From assembly GCF_024139115.2 (NCBI RefSeq), contig NC_085140.1, positions 298,063,293 through 298,127,292 of the forward strand: DNA of 64,000 nt, read 5' to 3'. A program made the position numbers and the translations under genes. The notes under the pieces were generated by a model. The model saw nothing but the letters and a program-made list of their open reading frames with translations. It had not been told where the DNA came from and ran no database searches. Position 1 is the stretch's first letter. Every line of letters starts with the position of its first letter. Positions 1 through 12,120 of this stretch are shown piece by piece. The DNA comes from Armigeres subalbatus (lineage: Eukaryota > Arthropoda > Insecta > Diptera > Culicidae).

Positions 1-1040
1 CGGAGTGCGAGGAGATGGAACAGCTGTGCCGTTCTCAAGATACACGCAAGTTCTATCAGAAGCTCAACGCATCCCGCAAAGGCTTCGTGCCGCGAGCCGA
101 AATGTGCCGGGATAAGGATGGTAGCATCTTGACGGACGAACGTGTGGTGATCGAAAGGTGGAAGCAGCACTACGAGGAACATCTGAATGGCGCTGAGAGT
201 ACAGGCAGTGAAAGTCAAGGCAGCGGAGGAGATGACTACGTCAGTTCAGCGGACGATGGAAGCCAACCAGCCCCCACCTTGAGGGAAGTTAAGGATGCCA
301 TTCAACAGCTAAAGACCAATAAAGCAGCTGGTAAGGATGGTATCGGAGCTCATCAAGATGGCCCCGGAAAAGCTGGCCACTTGCCTGCACAAACTGATAG
401 TCAGAATCTGGGAAACCGAACAGCTACCGGAGGAGTGGAAGGAAGGGGTTATATGCCCCATCTACAAGAAAGGCGACAAACTGGAGTGTGAGAACTTTCG
501 AGCGATCACCATCCTTAATGCCGCCTACAAAATGATATCCCAGATCATCTTCCGTCGTCTGTAACCATTAGTGAACGAGTTCGTGGGAAGTTATCAAGCC
601 GGCTTCGTTGACGGCCGCTCGACAACGGACCAGATCTTTACTGTACGGCAAATCCTTCAAAAATGCCGTGAATACCAGGTCCCAACGCTCCATCTGTTCA
701 TTGATTTCAAGGCGGCATACTACAGTATAGACCGCGTAGAGCTATGGAAAATTATGGACGAGAACAGCTTCCCTGGGAAGCTTACCAGACTGATCAAAGC
801 CACGATAGATGGTGTGCAAAACTGTGTGAAGATTTCGGGCGAACACTCTAGTTCGTTCGAATCGCGCCGGGGACTAAGACAAGGTGATGGACTTTCGTGC
901 CTGTTGTTCAACATTGCGCTAGAAGGTGTCATGCGGAGAGCCGGGTGTAACAGCCGGGGTACGATTTTCAACAGATCCAGTCAATTTATTTGCTTCGCGG
1001 ATGACATGGACATTGTCGGCCGAACATTTGCAAAGGTGGC
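1..1040 (+). pseudogene. RTE-like non-LTR retrotransposon, reverse transcriptase 5' part (broken)
   Basis: Remnant of a LINE polyprotein running off the left edge. In three reading-frame pieces one sees the linker after the endonuclease (KFYQKLNASRKGFVPR), then RT blocks: [45 protein letters not shown] (first catalytic Asp), RRGLRQGDGLSCLLFNIAL and FADDMDIVGR (catalytic DD pair). A frameshift lies near 340 and an in-frame stop at 562-564, so it is dead. At 1040 the frame is cut by the BEL/Pao insertion, and the protein resumes after 17276 as AELYTRLKREA. The C-terminal part resembles RTE-clade elements (BovB/JAM1 type); the clade is my inference from motif style. Confidence 0.85.
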
Positions 1041-1963
1041 TGTTACCAACCCTGTCAGCAGTACAACCACTTTTGCTCGGGTACGGTGAATGCCACGATG
1101 CGACCGTTGTTACCATGACGACCTAAGCGCACATCGAAGTAGGCGAGTATGGTACATCGCGGTAGGCAAACGTGGTGCGTCGAAGTAGGCGTTTTTTTTT
1201 CAATTTGAATTTTTCACTCACTCCACATCTTTCTGCTGTGTAAGACGCACGTGTAAAAACATTTTTCTATCAATAAAATTGAAATCTGCTAAAATTAAAT
1301 AAATGATTAGTAAGTTTAAAACTAGTACTTAATCTATAAAAATAAAACGAAAAAGTGATTGGCCCAATTTGATACCCTGTGGTGTGGACCGTCCCTTCAT
1401 CAGCGGAATAGGCTTAATGCAGCAGGTGAGCACTGTCCCCGCGTTTCGCTACCAGGAAGTAGCTTACATTTTGGTCCTTCTCCCGCAGGTGAGCACTGTC
1501 CCCGCGTTTCGCTACCAGGAAGTAGCTTACATTTTGGTCCTTCTCCCGCAGGTGAGCACTGTCCCCGCGTTTCGCTACCAGGAAGTAGCTTACATTTTGG
1601 TCCTTCTCCGCAGGTGAGCACTGTCCCCGCGTTTCGCTACCAGGAAGTAGCTTACATTTTGGCCTTTCTCCCGTATGTGAGCACTGTTCCCGCGTTTCGC
1701 TTTCCGGAAGTAGCTTACATTTGGTCCTTCTCCCGCAGGTGAGCACTGTCCCCGCGTTTCGCTACAGGAAGTAGCTTACATTTTGGTCCTTCTCCGCAGG
1801 TGAGCACTGTCCCCGCGTTTCGCTACCAGGAAGTAGCTTACATTTTGGTCCTTCTCCGCAGGTGAGCACTGTCCCCGCGTTTCGCTACCAGGAAGTAGCT
1901 TACATTTTGGTCCTTCTCCGCAGGTGAGCACTGTCCCGCGTTTCGCTACCAGGAAGTAACACA
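1041..1963 (+). repeat. 5' LTR of BEL/Pao element
   Basis: 923 bp, starting TGTTACC and ending ...ACA. Its first ~385 bp match the 3' LTR at 16598 almost base for base, apart from a longer T run near 1190 and scattered substitutions. The rest is a tandem array of about nine ~61-bp units. The end was placed by comparison with the 3' LTR, whose end is fixed by the target duplication; here the last unit has a small deletion (GTAACACA instead of GTAGCTTACA), so the end is good to within a few bases. Confidence 0.85.
1422..1963 (+). repeat. Tandem ~61-63 bp units inside the 5' LTR (9 copies)
   Basis: Each unit begins GTGAGCACTGTCCCCGCG and ends in GTAGCTTACATTTTGGTCC followed by TTCTCCCGCAG. Nine copies occur here against five in the 3' LTR (16980-17275). 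Units differ by single-base changes; the fifth copy (about 1680-1735) is the most divergent. Open frames across this array, such as one on the plus strand from 1359, are only translations of the repeat. The unit contains the LTR 3' end plus the first bases of the primer-binding site (see findings). Confidence 0.9.
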
Positions 1964-1966
1964 TTT

Positions 1967-1977
1967 TGGTCCTTCGA
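1967..1977 (+). other. Candidate primer-binding site (tRNA-Tyr type)
   Basis: TGGTCCTTCGA lies three bases after the 5' LTR. The 3' end of insect tRNA-Tyr, as I remember it, is ...TCGAAGGA plus CCA, whose complement is TGGTCCTTCGA, giving 11 of 11 matches. The tRNA sequence is recalled, not looked up. Confidence 0.65.
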
Positions 1978-1996
1978 AAGCCAACTGCCAGTTTAT

Positions 1997-3980
1997 ATGG
2001 AACCACAGTTGCGCCGCTCTACACGAGAAAATAGAGGCATACCACCGAAGCGATTGGACAATTTCCTCATAGGACTTCCAAGTCAATCTACAATGTTTCG
2101 TACACCGGTTAATCAGCAAGGTGAGTCAAATCAGCGAATTGAATTGTCAGTGCCCTCTTTCAAAAATGTTACGGTGAACAACCCTGTTACTGGTTCCCGT
2201 GCATCGCTTGGTGCTGATCTTTCTGTTCGACATTCGAATGCAAGCCGATCTTCACGATCCAGCAAAGCCGATAGCCAACTGAAGGCACTGTTATTGGAAG
2301 AGCAGATCGAAGAAGAGGAACTGAAGGCTTCAATAGAACGAGACACTATCCTGGCTGAACAACAACTAGCTGCGCTTCGAATTCAACAAGATTTGACGTT
2401 AAAAACGGAGCAGAGAAAAGCAGAGTTCCTGAAACGAAAACGTGAGCGTGAGATGAAAAAAGAGGAAATAAGAAGTGGTTCAAATTACGATTCGAGTATT
2501 AGCAGCAGGTCAAGTGCGTACACCAGTGCTTTCAGCCGCGTTGCTGAATGGATTGCTGAAACCGAAAATGTCAACGTGAGCAGCACGAACATTGAACCCC
2601 AATTAGGTGCACAGCGAAATAAAATAGTGAACCCCGTAGCTAGGCCATTGTTCGGTGAACCTGCTGCGAATGGAGTTCCTGCAGTCGAACCTGGTACAAA
2701 TACGATACTGTGTGAAGCATTCAAAGGCGTTGCAAAGGCCGAAACGTGAAAGATTTGCCGGTGTTTTCGGGCGATGTCATGGACTGGGCAATGTCCACTG
2801 AGGAGTTCCATCTTTGGAATCGTGATAACCTCAGAAGGCTAAACAAAGCACTGCATGGAAAAGCACGCACGACCGTGGAGCCATTGCTGTCGTCCCCGGA
2901 TAATGTCGATCAAGTTATAAGGATGCTGAAATCGAACTTCGGGCGCACAGAATGGGTTGTAGCCAATCGGTTGGAAGCGCTTAGAAATTTGGATGCCATC
3001 AAAGAAGGAAGTATCGAATCATTCCGAGCCTTCTACAATGCGGTGGTCGGCACAAAAATTGCGATGCATAATGTTAAGGCAGATAACTACCTGTTGAACC
3101 CTGAACTCATTTCGCATCTGGCTGAAAATTACCTGTTTTCAGCAAGCAGATGTGGATTCGACACAAGGCAGCGCTAATAAAAGAAGACGTCGTGGTAGAT
3201 TTCAACACTTTCGTCCGCTGGTTGGAGGATGAGATGGACAATCAACTAGCCAGCATCAACCCCGTGTTTGGAGCCAAGAAGCCGAATAACCAGGTGAAGC
3301 CGAGACAGGTCGTCTTCAACGTCAACAGTCGCGAAGAAGTAGCAGAAAAGAAGTGTCCCCTGTGCTCGGTAAGTTCGCATTCTAGTCTAGAAAAATGTGA
3401 GCAATTCCGTAAACTTTCGGTTGCACAACGTCGTTCTACTGCCAAATCGTGCAAAGTTTGCTACGTCTGCCTGTTATCGGATCACGCTAGGAGAAATTGC
3501 AAATCCGATAAAAAATGTTCAATTTGCAACAAAAATCACCACGACCTGGTCCATAGCGACGATGTTTCTAGGAATAACAGGCCCAGCCGGTCGGATGTAG
3601 CGTCGAACGTGTGTAACATAAATGGCAAGAACGTCAATACACTGCTTCGTGTTGCCAAAGTCAAAGTTTGTGGTCCAAATGGCATCGAAGAAGTGTTTGC
3701 CCTGTTCGACGAAGGTTCATCGTTGTCTATGATGGATGCAGATGTTGCGACACGAATTGGATTACATGGACGGACTTCCACAGTAAACTACCGATGGACG
3801 AACGGCATTTCGCATAAGGAGGAGCATTCAATGATACTGTCATTCAACATCTCTGGGCCGTCGGAACAAGCAAAGTGGTTTAAAGCCAGTTGCATCCACA
3901 CTGTGAAGAACCTCGATCTACCCTGTCGTGACTTCATGAAACCGCACGTCCTCGCGTCAACGAAATCGTTTCAAAACTGA
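1997..3980 (+). pseudogene. BEL/Pao gag and protease region (frameshifted)
   Basis: Gag begins with MEPQLRRSTRENRGIPPKR at 1997 and has a charged coiled-coil-like stretch (LEEQIEEEELKASIERD) at about residues 100-160. The frame changes near 2747 (before KDLPVFSGD) and near 3165. The third frame (3150-3980) carries a cysteine-rich nucleic-acid-binding part with CPLC, CKVCYVCLLSDHARRNC and CSICNKNHHDLVH, then an aspartic-protease-like block ALFDEGSSLSMM. After KNLDLPC at 3923 the frame runs into the short-LTR insertion; the final residues of the open frame up to 3980 are foreign. Family: BEL/Pao Gag-Pol; the breaks show that this copy is dead. Confidence 0.85.
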
Positions 3981-4103
3981 TTCATTCCTCTCCACCGCAC
4001 TCAGTCATACACGCTCAAACAGAAGTCCCAAATTCATCACATTTAGACTAACTTCCGAAAATAGCCGAATATATTTTTCGATTCATATCATATGTTCTCT
4101 ACA
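3924..4103. repeat. Left LTR-like repeat of short-LTR element (180 bp)
   Basis: Starts TGTCGTGACTTCATGAAACC and ends TATGTTCTCTACA. By eye it is identical to 12701-12889 except for one 9-bp tandem duplication in the right copy, which implies a recent insertion. Confidence 0.85.
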
Positions 4104-4164
4104 TTCACCTTCTCCTCTACTCTCAAAGTCAAATGTGTGGGATTGTAATTTACACTTTCTACTC

Positions 4165-7100
4165 TAATTTTATGAACACAAAATTGAACATTTCAACTCT
4201 TGATAACAAACTATTAGTTAAGCTGCTGACTTAGATTATTCCCTCATGGGTCCTGTTTTCCATGCTCATAGAAGTATTCCAGCATCAAAGCAGACAAACG
4301 AATCTCAATTGTACCCAAATTTACACATTCTAACACTCGATAACTAACAACTACTGATTTTGGGTATGCCTTCAAGGGCAGAGTTTTTCTGGTTCATAAC
4401 ATCCTTCCAGCATCAAATCAGAAAATATTGGACTTACTTCTTTGTACACAAATTTATACGTTCTAACACCCGATAACTAACAGCTGCTGATTTTGACTTT
4501 GCCGTCATGGGGAGAGTTTTCCAGGCTCATAACATCCTTCCAGCATCAAATCAGAAAATATTGGACTTACTTCTCTGTACACAAATTTATACGTTCTAAC
4601 ACCCGATAACTAACAGCTGCTGATTTTGACTATGCCTTCATGGGTAGAGTTTTCCAGGCTCATAACATCCTTCCAGCATAAAATCAGAAAATATTTGACT
4701 AACTTCTCTGTACACAAATTTATACGTTCTCACACCCGATAACTAACAGCTGCTGATTTTGACTATGCTTTCAAGGGTAGAGTTTTCCAGGCTCATAACA
4801 TCCTTCCAGCATCAAATTAGAAAATATTTGACTTACTTCTCTGTACACAAATTTATACGCTCTCACACCCGATAACTAACAGCTGCTGATTTTGACTATG
4901 CCTTCAAGGGTAGAGTTTTCCAGGCTCATAACATCCTTCCAGCATAAAATCAGAAAATATTGGACTTATTTCTCTGTACACAAATTTATACGTTCTAACA
5001 CCCGATAACTAACAGCTGCTGATTTTGACTATGCCTTCAAGGGTAGAGTTTTCCAGGCTCATAACATCCTTCCAGCATCAAATCAGAAAATATTGGACTT
5101 ATTTCTCTGTACACAAATTTATACGTTCTAACACCCAATAACTAACAACTGCTGATTTTGACTATGCCTTCATGGGCAGAGTTTTCCAGGCTCATAATAT
5201 CCTTCCAGCGCCAAATCAGAAAATATTGGACTTACTTCTCTGTACACAAAATTTATACGTTCTCACACCCGATAACTAACAGCTGCTGATTTTGACTATG
5301 CCTTCAAGGGTAGAGTTTTCCAGGCTCATAACATCCTTCCAGCATAAAATCAGAAAATATTTGACTAACTTCTCTGTATACAAATTTATACGTTCTCACA
5401 CCCGATAACTAACAGTTGCTGATTTTGACTATGCCTTCAAGGGTAGAGTTTTCCAGGCTCATAACATCCTTCCAGCATCAAATCAGAAAATATTTGACTT
5501 ACTTCTCTGTACACAAATTTATACGTTCTAACACCCAATAACTAACAACTGCTGATTTTGACTATGCCTTCATGGGTAGAGTTTTCCAGGCTCATAACAT
5601 CTTTCCAGCATCAAATCAGAAAATATTTGACTTACTTCTCTGTACACAAATTTATACGCTCTCACACCCGATAACTAACAGCTGCTGATTTTGACTATGC
5701 CTTCAAGGGTAGAGTTTTCCAGGCTCATAACATCCTTCCAGCATCAAATCAGAAAATATTGGACTTATTTCTCTGTACACAAATTTATACGTTCTAACAC
5801 CCAATAACTAACAACTGTTGATTTTGACTATGCCTTCATGGGTAGAGTTTTCCAGGCTCATAACATCCTTCCAGCATCAAATCAGAAAATATTGGACTTA
5901 CTTCTCTGTACACAAAATTTATACGTTCTCACACCCGATAACTAACAGCTGCTGATTTTGACTATGCCTTCAAGGGTAGAGTTTTCCAGGCTCATAACAT
6001 CCTTCCAGCATAAAATCAGAAAATATTTAACTAACTTCTCTGTACACAAATTTATACGTTCTCACACCCGATAACTAACAGTTGCTGATTTTGACTATGC
6101 CTTAAAGGGTAGAGTTTTCCAGGCTCATAACATCCTTCCAGCATCAAATCAGAAAATATTTGACTTACTTCTCTGTACACAAATTTATACGCTCTCACAC
6201 CCGATAACTAACAGCTGCTGATTTTGACTATGCCTTCAAGGGTAGAGTTTTCCAGGCTCATAACATCCTTCCAGCATAAAATCAGAAAATATGGGACTTA
6301 TTTCTCTGTACACAAATTTATACGTTCTAACACCCAATAACTAACAACTGCTGATTTTGATTATGCCTTCATGGGTAGAGTTTTCCAGGCTCATAACATC
6401 CTTCCAGCATCAAATCAGAAAATATTGGACTTACTTCTCTGTACACAAAATTTATACGTTCTCACACCCGATAACTAACAGCTGCTGATTTTGACTATGC
6501 CTTCAAGGGTAGAGTTTTCCAGGCTCATAACATCCTTCCAGCATAAAATCAGAAAATATTTGACTAACTTCTCTGTACACAAATTTATACGTTCTCACAC
6601 CCGATAACTAACAGTTGCTGATTTTGACTATGCCTTCAAGGGTAGAGTTTTCCAGGCTCATAACATCCTTCCAGCATCAAATCAGAAAATATTTGACTAA
6701 CTTCTCTGTACACAAATTTATACGTTCTCACACCCGATAACTAACAGCTGCTGATTTTGACTATGCCTTCAAGGGTAGAGTTTTCCAGGCTCATAACATC
6801 CTTCCAGCATAAAATCAGAAAATATTGGACTTATTTCTCTGTACACAAATTTATACGTTCTAACACCCAATAACTAACAACTGCTGATTTTGACTATGCC
6901 TTCATGGGTAGAGTTTTCCAGGCTCATAACATCCTTCCAGCATCAAATCAGAAAATATTTGACTTACTTCTCTGTACACAAATTTATACGCTCTCACACC
7001 CGATAACTAACAGCTGCTGATTTTGACTATGCCTTCAAGGGTAGAGTTTTCCAGGCTCATAACATCCTTCCAGCATCAAATCAGAAAATATTTGACTTAC

Positions 7101-7473
7101 TTCTCTGTACACAAATTTATACGCTCTCACACCCGATAACTAACAGCTGCTGATTTTGACTATGCCTTCAAGGGTAGAGTTTTCCAGGCTCATAACATCC
7201 TTCCAGCATAAAATCAAAAAATATTGGACTTATTTCTCTGTACACAAATTTATACGTTCTAACATCCGATAACTAACAACTGCTGATTTTGACTGTGCCT
7301 TCATGGGTAGAGTTTCCAGGCTCATAACATCCTTCCAGCATAAAATCAGAAAATATTGGACTTACTTCTCTGTACACAAATGTATACGTTCTAACACCCG
7401 ATAACTAACAGCTGCTGATTTTGACTATGCCTTCATGGGTAGAGTTTTCCAGGCTCATAACATCATTCCAGCA
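4165..7473 (+). repeat. 133-bp tandem repeat array (about 25 units)
   Basis: The unit includes CATAACATCCTTCCAGCATC, then CTGTACACAAATTTATACG, ACACCCGATAACTAACAG and GCTGATTTTGACTATGCC. Spacing of the landmark AACATCCTTCC is 133 bp (for example about 4529 and 4662). The first two units (4165-4400) are the most diverged, as is typical of an array edge. Variant bases recur every four to five units, so a higher-order structure is present. No coding potential. Confidence 0.93.
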
Positions 7474-7797
7474 TCAAAATATTGTGTCGCCAGCACTAAA
7501 TTGTATTCCGACTTCCGACGTTTTACTTCCGAACTTACTTCCGACAACATGAACGTCAGAACAAAATTTGAATTTGCTACCAATACATTGTCGGAAGAGC
7601 GTTCGGAAGTGTAGAAATTGACTTCCGAACTTAAGTTTGGTGCCAGCGACGTTGCCAGCTCGCAAACAAGCTCGATTTTGTGATAGATAACACCGTGCAG
7701 TGCTGCATATTTATTTTATTTTTCCGTGTGAATCTCGTCGGAAGTGGGCCTTGCTGCCAGTTCATCAGCGTCATATAAACAATTTTGGTCTAAATGC
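7474..7797. other. Unique ~320-bp segment interrupting the 133-bp array
   Basis: The array breaks off after AATATT at about 7485 and resumes at TATATACGTTCTAACACC near 7798. Between them lie repeated CTTCCGAC/CTTCCGAAC motifs in both orientations and an AT-rich stretch (about 7710). No terminal repeats or coding region could be fixed. Confidence 0.5.
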
Positions 7798-7867
7798 ACA
7801 ATATATACGTTCTAACACCCGATAACTAACAGCTGCTGATTTTGACTATGCCTTCATGCGTAGAGTC

Positions 7868-9306
7868 ACTCCAGAGATGGATTTCCTTGACCCAACTAGG
7901 TCCGATGGCGATTCCGGCCATCGACCAACTCACTCCAGAGTTGGATTTCCCTGACCCAACTAGGTCCGATGGCGATTCCGGCCATTGGCCAACTCACTCC
8001 AGAGTTGAATTTCCTTGACCCAACTAGGTCCTATGGCGATTCCAGCCATTGACCAACTCACTTCAGAGTTGAATTTCCCTGACCCAACTAGGTCCGACGG
8101 CGATTTCGGCCATCGACCAACTCACTCCATAGTTGGATTTCCCTGACCCAACTAGGTCCGATGGCGATTCCGGCCATCGACCAACTCACTCCAGAGTTGG
8201 ATTTCCTTGACCAAACTAGGACCGACGGTGATTCCGGCCATCTACCAACTCTCTCCAGAGTTGGATTTCCCTGACCCAACTAGGTCCGAAGGCGATTCTG
8301 GCCATCGACCAACTCACTCCAGAGTTGGATTTCCCTGACCCAACTAGGTCCGATGGCGATTCTTGCCATCGACCAACTCACTCCAGAGTTGGATTTCCCT
8401 GACCCAACTAGGTCCGATGGCGATTCCGGCCATTGGCCAACTCACTCCAGAGTTGGATTTCCTTGACCCAACTAGGTCCTATGGCGATTCCGGCCATTGA
8501 CCAACTCACTTCAGAGTTGAATTTCCCTGACCCAACTAGGTCCGATGGCGATTCCGGCCATCGACCAACTCACTCCAGAGTTGGATTTCCCTGACCCAAC
8601 TAGGTCCGATGGCGATTCCGGCCATCGACCAACTCACTCCAGAGTTGGATTTCCTTGACCCAACTAGGTCCGATGGCGATTCTGGCCATCGACCAACTCA
8701 CTCCAGAGTTGGATTTCCCTGACCCAACTAGGTCCGATGGCGATTCAGGCCATCGACCAACTCACTCCAGAGTTGGATTTCCCTGACCCAACTAGGTCCG
8801 ACGGCGATTCCGGCCATCGACCAACTCACTCCAGAGTTGGATTTCCCTGACCCAACTAGGTCCGACGGCGATTCCGGCCATCGACCAACTCACTCCAGAG
8901 TTGGATTTCCTTGACCCAACTAGGTCCGACGGCGATTCAGGCCGTCGACCAACTCACTCCAGAGTTGGATTTCCTTGACCCAACTAGGTCCGATGGCGAT
9001 TCCGGCCATCGACCAACTCACTCCAGAGTTGGATTTCCCTGACCCAACTAGGTCCGATGGCGATTTCGGCCATCGACCAACTCACTCGAGAGTTGGATTT
9101 CCCTGACCCAACTAGGTCCGACGGCGATTCCGGCCATCGACCAACTCACTCCAGAGTTGGATTTCCTTGACCCAACTAGGTCCGATGGCGATTCCGGCCA
9201 TCGACCAACTCACTCCAGAGTTGGATTTCCCTGACCCAACTAGGTCCGACGGCGATTCCGGCCATCGACCAACTTACTCCAGAGTTGGATTTCCTTGACC
9301 CAACTA
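7868..9306 (+). repeat. 64-bp tandem repeat array, left part (about 22 units)
   Basis: The unit runs CCAACTCACTCCAGAGTTGG, ATTTCCCTGACCCAACTAGG, TCCGATGGCGATTCCGGCCA, TCGA (64 bp). It joins directly to a last partial 133-bp unit at 7867. Each unit holds two dyads: CCAACTC/GAGTTGG and GATGGC/GCCATC. The array is split by the TA element at 9307 and continues at 10684. Confidence 0.93.
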
Positions 9307-10683
9307 CACACAGCGAAAAAAAGTTGTGATTTCAACATTTTTTTAATTTCATTTCAAAAGTTTGCAAAATTTGGTATTTATAACAGCTAAAACTTTCCAG
9401 TCAAATGCAAAATTGATTGATTTGAAAATTTTTTCTTAGTTTGAAGTTGTGATTTTTACAGTGTAACTTCTTAGAACAAAATTTGTAAAATATTCAAACA
9501 AACTACAATATTTTACGTTTTTGGTAACACTGGGAGGAAAAAAATAATATAACTGGCAGCTCATGGCTGTTCGTCACTGACAGTTGCAAAAAAGCGCGCC
9601 TAAAAACTTTTCTCTTTTTTCAAACAGGTAAATACTTTTGATACCTATTTTCTAAAAGTTATTTTGTCTTATTTAAATATAATTTTAGCACTTCACTGAT
9701 CCCTGAGATACTGATCCGGCAAAACAAACTGCTGAAACCAAAAAACATAATTCAGCAGTTTGTTACAAAGCTGAAGCGATTATGCAGCAGAAAAAAATTG
9801 AAGGAAGGCGGAATAGGCGCAAATAATCCGCAAGATACGAATAGGTTACCGGCGGTTGATTGCAGGCACCCCTGGAGGAGCAGTTCACCGATGCGTGTGA
9901 GAGGGAGTTTGAGGAAAGCTGGATCAATGCGACCGACACATGCTGAAAAAACTTTTGGCCTCTTTTGGTAAGTGAATAAGTTTAGTGCAGCAATTATTCC
10001 GTTTCAAGTTATATCGATTATTTGTGTTTAATGAAGAATTTGCTTTCAGGAAGTAAATTAAACTTGGTGTTCACCGTTCGGGACAGTTCAGCCCAGGAGA
10101 AGGACCCACATATGGATGCTCTTTCGGATCTTTTCGCAAGTGAAGGAAACTTGGTGTTGATGGTTCGGGACAGTCCGGCCCAGCAGAAAGACCCACAGGC
10201 ATGCTATTCCGGATCGCACGTCGTGCTTGACAAGCTGTCGCCGACATTTTCTTTGAGTCTTAGCCCGCAACATCCAACATAATGCATCAAACTGGTCCGG
10301 GAAGGGTTGATCTAAAACTTTATAATGTTATGTTATGTTAAATATTATAAGGTCAATAAATACTTTTGAGGGAATGGACGTTTCTCGCGTTTCTAAATTT
10401 TCCATTTTTTTCTTTTTTAAATAATTAAAACATGAATCAGAATACAATCGAAACTGACAAGCAAGTTTATCAAAGCAAAAGCAAAATGAACTTTTATTTT
10501 AAGAGCAAAGTTATAAATTTAACAGTTGTGAGTAGTTAGAATTATAGCAAAGGCGACGATTCTGAAATAACAGTTCTGCCATTGTCAATCTCACAATGCT
10601 AAACTTTCTACTGAAAATCACTAACGAATTTTCTCAAATTTACCAACGTTTTCTTAGTTTTACCAACTATTTTTTTTTGTGTG
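9307..10683. mobile_element. Non-coding TA-duplicating DNA element (ends CACACA)
   Basis: The insertion splits one 64-bp unit exactly at CCAAC-TA-GGTCC: TA at 9305-9306 and at 10684-10685 flank an insert starting CACACAGCGAAAAAAAGTTG and ending with the imperfect inverse CAACTATTTTTTTTTGTGTG. TA duplication with CAC ends is typical of Tc1/mariner-like MITEs. The interior has two intron-like stretches (GT..AG at 9628-9688 and 9968-10049) and an AATAAA near 10355. No transposase is seen; an 86-codon frame at 10022-10282 is unrecognised. Confidence 0.8.
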
Positions 10684-10940
10684 TAGGTCCGACGGCGATT
10701 CCGGCCGTCGACCAACTCACTCCAGAGTTGGATTTCCTTGACCCAACTAGGTCCGATGGCGATTCCGGCCATCGACCAACTCACTCCAGAGTTGGATTTC
10801 CTTGACCCAACTAGGTCCGATGGCGATTCCGGCCATTGACCAACTCACTCCTGAGTTGGATTTCCTTGACCCAACTAGGTCCGATGGCGATTCCGGCCAT
10901 TGACCAACTCACTTCAAAGTTGGAATTCCTTGACCCAAAG
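10684..10940 (+). repeat. 64-bp tandem repeat array, right part (4 units)
   Basis: Continuation of the array of 7868-9306 after the TA element. The last unit decays at about 10940 (CTTGACCCAAAG). Confidence 0.9.
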
Positions 10941-12120
10941 TTTGATTTTGGTCTTTTTTCAAAATTTTATTCGGTTGCCATACACCCTATATCCTGGCAA
11001 TAATCAATTAACACAATAAATTTTGAACATCAGTGAATCATCAGCATGCGGAATCGTAAAAAAACGTATTAACTTTATACTAGCTCACATAATGAAAATC
11101 AAGATTCTATTCAGTCAGAATATTATGTATATTGTTACAAAAGCCATTATTTGCATTGTACAGTTCCAGGCCAAAACTCAACATATCATCATCAGCATTT
11201 ATTAATTATTAGCTGACAAGACAATTCATATGTGCTACATTGTGGTCGAGAACGTTTGCTATGTGATCTTTGCAAACAAATCGAAATTATAGTTTTTCAA
11301 AATTTTACTCGTGACCTATACCTGACATCAGTGAGAAACAATAGTAGTAACTTACGTCGACCATAATATGTTCATAAATCTTTAACAACTCTATTGCTTT
11401 TGCATCTGTGCTTCGATTTGCATGTTCATTTCGAGGAATCTCGCGATATTTACATATAGCTTCTTCTTCCTCTTCTTGGAAACAACATTGGAAGAAATTT
11501 TACCGTATATTCACAGAGATTGGTTTTACGTAAAACAATTAAAGAATTATAGACAAACCTCCGCTTCAATATTGTCATAATTTTTACTTTCAAATCTAAA
11601 TCTGTCAAAACGATTTCAATTTCAAAGCAAACATTCCCTCCATGATTGCTCGGAATGTGACAGGTGACAAGGAGTCCGTTACATTTTAATTAAAATACCC
11701 CAGCTTTCGTTTTAGCATGACGATTATATAATTACCAGCACCACATAACATGATGCATGCGACTGTCTTCTTCCGTACCCCTCTTTTTTAATACGCTTGT
11801 ACATCGCAAGGGATGGAAAACAAAACCAATCATCAAAATCCACTATATTACTTTAGAGACTCACTTACAAATTATGCATCCCAAGATAAACACTCGGATT
11901 GTGATCATCTCCATCAGCCTCTGTCGAATCGCACCGGAGCGCAAAAATATATATCAATTTCGAAGAAAACATTTTATCCTAAATATTGGTACATTGAATA
12001 GACTCTCGCTATTATCAACAACACAACAATGACAAACCAGTGACAATAGACAACACCACAAGACGGCGACATGAGCCAACCATAACCTTATCTGTCACTG
12101 TACGCACACTAACAAAACCT
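10941..12120. other. AT-rich stretch without recognised features
   Basis: About 1.2 kb of AT-rich DNA inside the short-LTR element. The frames present are under 100 codons and have no recognisable protein features. No repeat or RNA feature seen. Confidence 0.5.

Noticed and set aside
1359..1746. Repetitive small proteins on both strands of the LTR array (also 16914-17353)
   Set aside because: The frames are translations of the ~61-bp repeat, open on both strands only because the unit length keeps phase for a while.
7868..9306. CRISPR-like array
   Set aside because: Units are contiguous 64-bp tandem copies without variable spacers, in a eukaryotic genome; it is satellite DNA.
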